Part shown: positions 60,460 to 64,000 of the stretch, piece by piece
How positions within the stretch are numbered: the stretch's first letter is position 1
Layout: every line of letters begins with the position of its first letter
The notes under the pieces: generated by a model
Database searches by the model: none
The model's input: only the letters and a program-made list of their open reading frames with translations
What the model was told of the DNA's origin: nothing
Program-made: the position numbers and the translations under genes
Assembly: GCA_947496535.1 (NCBI GenBank)
Contig: CANMDE010000001.1
Location: forward strand, 310,001-374,000
Source: an uncultured Paracoccaceae bacterium
GTDB taxonomy: Bacteria; Pseudomonadota; Alphaproteobacteria; Rhodobacterales; Rhodobacteraceae
DNA: 64,000 nt
Direction of reading: 5' to 3'

Positions 60460-62091
60460 ATGGCGACAGCAAACAAGATCGTGCTCAACGAAGGAGTTAA
60501 CATCGGGCAGAATGGTGCCGAATATGACGACCATTACTTATTCAAATGCTTTTTTGACCATCCATCATATACAGAACTAACAAACGTAGACAGTCCCAGC
60601 ACGTTCGTTCTTGGAAGCACAGGAGCAGGAAAAACTGCAATAATAAGGATGGTCAACAAGCAAGAGGCTTGTTCTGCTGAACTAGAAATCCACAATTTAG
60701 CTATGAATCACATAGCCAACAGCGATACCATCGGGTTTCTAACGGGTCTTGAAGTCGATCTAGCGTTGTTCTTTCAAGCTCTTTGGCGGCATGTTCTTTG
60801 CATAGAATATATTAAGTTGGCAGTCTCTGCACCCAACGCCGATCAGTTTCGTTTCAAGGTTGCGCGATTGTTTGAAGCGGCTTCCCGACAGCGGCAACGG
60901 GAAAAACTAGAAAAGTTTGTTGAGCAACATGAACACCAGTTTTGGAACACGATAGACGAGAATGTGATTGAACTTACCGACTCATTGGAGAGGGACTTCA
61001 ATGCCGAATTTGGAGGAGAGCTAAAAAAGTTTGTTGCCAAGGCTGGATATCTGCACAACCTCGGTAGCCAACAAAAAATTCAGCTGCAGCAAAGGGCTAA
61101 AAAATTTCTGAATCAAGCGACTCTTTCAGAACTGCCATCGGTGATATCAGCACTTTCAGACTACACTCGAGGCAGGAATGATAGATATTTCATCACAATC
61201 GACGGGCTGGATGAAAACTGGGTCGATGAAGACATCAAATTCTTGTTGCTTCAATCGCTGTTCGAGACTGCCAAGGGTCTCAAGAAGCTGCGAAATTTCC
61301 AGGTTATTGTGGCCTTACGCAATGATCTCTACGTTCGAATGGTTAGAGAAACCCCTTCATCTCAAAGACAAATTGAAAAATATGACGATCTTATCGTTCG
61401 CTTGAAGTGGTCGAAGTCTCAACTTCGATCTTTGGCGGATAAGAGGATCAAAGAGTTGTTCCGGTGGCAATACTCGTCTGACAACGTTTCCTTCGATGAT
61501 ATCTTCAAGCAGCGTCCAGACACACGAACGCCACCTTGGGACTACATTGTAACTCGAACTCTTCACCGACCGAGAGACGTAATTAACTTCATAAATCTAG
61601 CGCTTCAAGCGGCGGAGGGTAAGTCGGCCGTAAGCAAGAATGCATTTTTGAAAGGTGAGGCCAACTACTCAAACCTACGTCATGAAACACTAATACATGA
61701 GTGGTCAGGTACTTTTCCTGCAATTGCTGAACTGTTGGAGTTGTTACGAGATCGGCCAGTTCATCGCCTAGCTAGCGAACTGAGCCATTCAAGACTAGTC
61801 GAAAATTTGTTTGATGAACTTGGTAGAAACTCATCATGCCACGATGATGAAATTTGGAAGAGGATTTCTGATTATGTTGATGGCAGAATACAACTCGAAC
61901 CAATCGACTTAGTGCAGCAAATTCTTTATCGACTGCACCTGATTGGAGCAATTGGCTTGAAACTACGCGAGGATCGACCGTGGGATTGGATCTACGAGAC
62001 TAACCGACCGGTTGCTGAGCAGCAGATTGACGTAACCACCAAATTCAAAGTGCATGCGATGTTGTTTGCGTCACTGGGAATTCGAAAGTGA
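60460..62091 (+). CDS. Large P-loop ATPase inserted in the S10 operon (Sll1717-like)
   Basis: 543 residues from ATG 60460 (in-frame TTG 60451 is less likely). Walker A 'LGSTGAGKTAI' (51-61, Lys58) lies very near the N-terminus. Walker B 'RYFITIDGLDENW' (242-254, Asp248 with Asp251) follows a long helical insert. 'VIVALRNDLYVRM' is sensor-like, 'TRTLHRPRDVINFINLALQA' resembles the lid region of KAP/STAND-type ATPases, and a winged-helix-like C-terminus runs to 543. I associate it with the P-loop ATPase family named after Sll1717, from memory. Coding is much more AT-rich than the flanking genes, a sign of transfer. No recognised effector domain. Confidence 0.85.
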   Translation: MATANKIVLNEGVNIGQNGAEYDDHYLFKCFFDHPSYTELTNVDSPSTFVLGSTGAGKTAIIRMVNKQEACSAELEIHNLAMNHIANSDTIGFLTGLEVDLALFFQALWRHVLCIEYIKLAVSAPNADQFRFKVARLFEAASRQRQREKLEKFVEQHEHQFWNTIDENVIELTDSLERDFNAEFGGELKKFVAKAGYLHNLGSQQKIQLQQRAKKFLNQATLSELPSVISALSDYTRGRNDRYFITIDGLDENWVDEDIKFLLLQSLFETAKGLKKLRNFQVIVALRNDLYVRMVRETPSSQRQIEKYDDLIVRLKWSKSQLRSLADKRIKELFRWQYSSDNVSFDDIFKQRPDTRTPPWDYIVTRTLHRPRDVINFINLALQAAEGKSAVSKNAFLKGEANYSNLRHETLIHEWSGTFPAIAELLELLRDRPVHRLASELSHSRLVENLFDELGRNSSCHDDEIWKRISDYVDGRIQLEPIDLVQQILYRLHLIGAIGLKLREDRPWDWIYETNRPVAEQQIDVTTKFKVHAMLFASLGIRK

Positions 62092-62178
62092 GTTGACATC
62101 AAGTTTTGCGTCGAAACTATTTTGCAGCGGGCGCTCTAGACACCCCACCCATCCCCTGCTACATCCCCGCAATCACTC

Positions 62179-62200
62179 CACCCCGGATTCGTCCGGGGTG
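62179..62200 (+). terminator. Hairpin between the ATPase gene and rplB
   Basis: CACCCCGGA and TCCGGGGTG form a 9-bp perfect stem around TTCG, a stable tetraloop, followed by TTGTGGTTT. Possible terminator for the inserted ATPase gene; rplB then needs a promoter in the 80 bases after it or read-through. Confidence 0.55.
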
Positions 62201-62284
62201 TTGTGGTTTGACCATCGGGCACCTACGGGGGCCTTAACCATATAGGCCTCAGCAGAGGCCGCCAAGCAAACGGAAGAAGCTAAC

Positions 62285-63127
62285 ATGGCACTCAAGTCGT
62301 ACAAACCGACGACGCCGGGCCAGCGTGGGCTGGTGCTGATCGACCGTTCGGAGCTTTGGAAAGGACGTCCTGTCAAATCCCTTACTCAGGGTTTGACCAA
62401 ATCGGGCGGTCGGAACAATACCGGACGGATCACCATGCGTCGCATTGGTGGGGGCGCAAAACGTCTCTACCGTATCGTCGATTTCAAGCGCAACAAACTG
62501 GACATGTCCGCTGTTGTTGCCCGCATCGAATATGACCCGAACCGGACCGCGTTTATCGCCCTTATTCAATACGAAGATGGCACCCAGACATACATCCTTG
62601 CCCCGCAGCGTTTGGCTGTTGGCGACAAGGTGATCGCATCTGCCAAGGCTGACATTAAGCCCGGCAACGCGATGCCATTCTCTGGCATGCCTATCGGGAC
62701 AATCGTTCACAACATCGAAATGAAGCCAGGCAAAGGCGGCCAGATCGCCCGTGCAGCCGGCACCTACGCCCAGTTTGTTGGTCGTGATGGTGGTTACGCG
62801 CAGGTACGTCTGTCTTCCGGCGAATTGCGCCTGATCCGTCAGGAATGCATGGCCACTGTCGGTGCTGTGTCCAACCCGGACAATTCAAACCAGAACTTCG
62901 GTAAAGCTGGTCGTACCCGTCACAAGGGCATCCGTCCTTCTGTCCGTGGTGTCGCCATGAACCCGATCGACCACCCGCATGGTGGTGGTGAAGGCCGGAC
63001 ATCTGGTGGTCGTACGCCTGTGACACCTTGGGGTAAAGACACCAAGGGCAAGCGCACACGTAACAAAAACAAAGCGTCGCAGCGGCTTATCGTCCGTTCG
63101 CGTCACGCCAAGAAGAAGGGTCGTTAA
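62285..63127 (+). CDS. rplB: 50S ribosomal protein L2
   Basis: 280 residues: '[20 protein letters not shown]', '[20 protein letters not shown]', '[20 protein letters not shown]' with the universally conserved histidine near the peptidyl transferase centre. GGAAGAAG lies 6 bases upstream. Restarts the S10 operon after the insertion. Confidence 0.97.
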   Translation: MALKSYKPTTPGQRGLVLIDRSELWKGRPVKSLTQGLTKSGGRNNTGRITMRRIGGGAKRLYRIVDFKRNKLDMSAVVARIEYDPNRTAFIALIQYEDGTQTYILAPQRLAVGDKVIASAKADIKPGNAMPFSGMPIGTIVHNIEMKPGKGGQIARAAGTYAQFVGRDGGYAQVRLSSGELRLIRQECMATVGAVSNPDNSNQNFGKAGRTRHKGIRPSVRGVAMNPIDHPHGGGEGRTSGGRTPVTPWGKDTKGKRTRNKNKASQRLIVRSRHAKKKGR

Positions 63128-63129
63128 TT

Positions 63130-63408
63130 ATGGCTCGTTCCGTCTGGAAAGGCCCATTCGTGGATGCCTACGTGCTGAAAAAAGCCGAAGCATCCCGCGA
63201 AAGCGGCCGCAACGAAGTGATCAAGATCTGGTCGCGTCGTTCTACCATCCTGCCTCAGTTCGTTGGCCTGACCTTCGGGGTCTACAACGGCAAGAAGCAT
63301 ATCCCCGTCAACGTCAGCGAAGACATGATTGGTCAGAAGTTTGGTGAGTATTCACCAACTCGCACCTATTACGGTCACGCTGCCGATAAGAAGGCGAAGC
63401 GCAAATGA
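63130..63408 (+). CDS. rpsS: 30S ribosomal protein S19
   Basis: 92 residues: '[20 protein letters not shown]', '[20 protein letters not shown]', '[20 protein letters not shown]'. S19 sits in the small-subunit head and contacts the A-site finger. It starts two bases after the rplB stop and overlaps rplV by four. Confidence 0.97.
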   Translation: MARSVWKGPFVDAYVLKKAEASRESGRNEVIKIWSRRSTILPQFVGLTFGVYNGKKHIPVNVSEDMIGQKFGEYSPTRTYYGHAADKKAKRK

Positions 63409-63785
63409 GCAAGGATAAGAACCCTCGCCGCGTGGCCGATAACGAAGCCATGGCAAAACTGCGCATGCTTCGCACGTCTCCGCAAAAGCTGAACCTTGTC
63501 GCCGCGATGATCCGTGGCAAAAAGGTCGAAGTTGCGCTGAACGATCTGACGTTCTCGAAAAAGCGGATTTCGGACGATGTGCGTAAATGCCTGCAGTCGG
63601 CTATCGCCAACGCTGAAAATAACCACAACCTTGACGTTGATGAACTGGTCGTCGCCGAGGCTTATGTCGGCAAGAACCTGACCATGAAGCGCGGACGCCC
63701 TCGGGCCCGCGGTCGTTTTGGCAAGATCATCAAGCCGTTTTCAGAACTGACCATCAAGGTGCGTCAAGTTGAGGAGCAATCATAA
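63405..63785 (+). CDS. rplV: 50S ribosomal protein L22
   Basis: 126 residues: '[20 protein letters not shown]', '[20 protein letters not shown]', '[20 protein letters not shown]', the last being the beta-hairpin of the exit tunnel where macrolide-resistance changes arise. It shares one base with the rpsC start (TAATG). Confidence 0.97.
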   Translation: MSKDKNPRRVADNEAMAKLRMLRTSPQKLNLVAAMIRGKKVEVALNDLTFSKKRISDDVRKCLQSAIANAENNHNLDVDELVVAEAYVGKNLTMKRGRPRARGRFGKIIKPFSELTIKVRQVEEQS

Positions 63786-64000
63786 TGGGTAACAAAGTAA
63801 ACCCCATCGGCATGCGTCTTCAGGTCAACCGTACCTGGGATAGCCGCTGGTACGCCGATACCAAAGACTATGGCGATCTTCTTTTGGAAGACTTGAAAAT
63901 CAAGGCATTCATCAAGAAAGAATGCGCACAGTCCGGCATCAGCCGCGTGATTATCGAACGTCCGCACAAAAAGTGCCGGGTGACGATCCACGCAGCCCGT
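63785..64000 (+). CDS. rpsC: 30S ribosomal protein S3, N-terminal part
   Basis: ATG 63785; 72 residues are visible before the window edge, '[20 protein letters not shown]', '[20 protein letters not shown]', '[20 protein letters not shown]'. This is the S3 N-terminal region leading into the KH domain. The gene continues beyond the window. Confidence 0.97.
   Translation, partial: MGNKVNPIGMRLQVNRTWDSRWYADTKDYGDLLLEDLKIKAFIKKECAQSGISRVIIERPHKKCRVTIHAAR

Noticed and set aside
1..64000. CRISPR arrays, insertion sequences, integrases or phage genes
   Set aside because: No regularly spaced direct repeats, transposase motifs, terminal inverted repeats or phage structural genes were seen in either strand.

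Overview
The window comes from an alphaproteobacterium, most likely a marine Rhodobacteraceae (Roseobacter-type) chromosome. The evidence is the moderately high GC, the 44-residue aa3-oxidase subunit IV, a two-domain aldehyde dehydrogenase of the ALDH16 type, glutathione-dependent formaldehyde dehydrogenase, the PuuD-type urate hydroxylase, and ribosomal protein sequences with a typical alphaproteobacterial look. No tRNA, rRNA, CRISPR array, integrase or transposase was found.

Layout. 0-1.4 kb: the end of a class III alcohol dehydrogenase gene, a TetR repressor and a tiny secreted peptide whose promoter carries two matching 17-bp palindromes. 1.4-6.2 kb: a minus-strand molybdenum cofactor run (GNAT, MoeA fusion, MobB, MobA, FdhD). 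6.2-13 kb: AzlCD exporter, a lipoprotein, CoxIV, an MBL hydrolase, a deleted sulfotransferase, an acyl-CoA dehydrogenase, a Sua5-type tRNA-modification enzyme, then a repeat-rich gap. 13-21 kb: MalY-like lyase, three tandem peptide deformylase genes (the third lacking catalytic residues), membrane and secreted proteins, fmt, aldo/keto reductase and creatinase. 21-24 kb: MFS transporter, membrane proteins and an L,D-transpeptidase.

24.2-33 kb holds a co-directional run of about eleven mostly unrecognised genes: a long coiled-coil protein, an AAA+ ATPase, two large soluble proteins of unknown function and many small membrane proteins. They are tightly packed, one gene start is duplicated, and the run contains REP-like palindromes. 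This is the best candidate for an undescribed multi-protein system. 33-37.6 kb: ALDH16, deoC and an AraC regulator (deoxyribose use). 37.7-41.6 kb: rpe, then a DUF4173 membrane protein in an operon with a two-component pair. 41.8-50.9 kb: an orphan immunity-like gene, urate catabolism (puuD, puuE-uraD fusion, allA), a peptide-binding protein, an aldo/keto reductase with its LysR regulator, and a WG-repeat protein. 51-55.7 kb: smpB and a three-gene operon resembling carnitine/gamma-butyrobetaine CoA metabolism. 55.8-57.4 kb: a two-TM potassium channel-like protein and a YcaQ DNA glycosylase.

57.7-64 kb is the S10 ribosomal operon (rpsJ, rplC, rplD, rplW // rplB, rpsS, rplV, rpsC). It is split between rplW and rplB by a strong terminator, a DUF2200 gene and an AT-rich P-loop ATPase gene that looks horizontally acquired.
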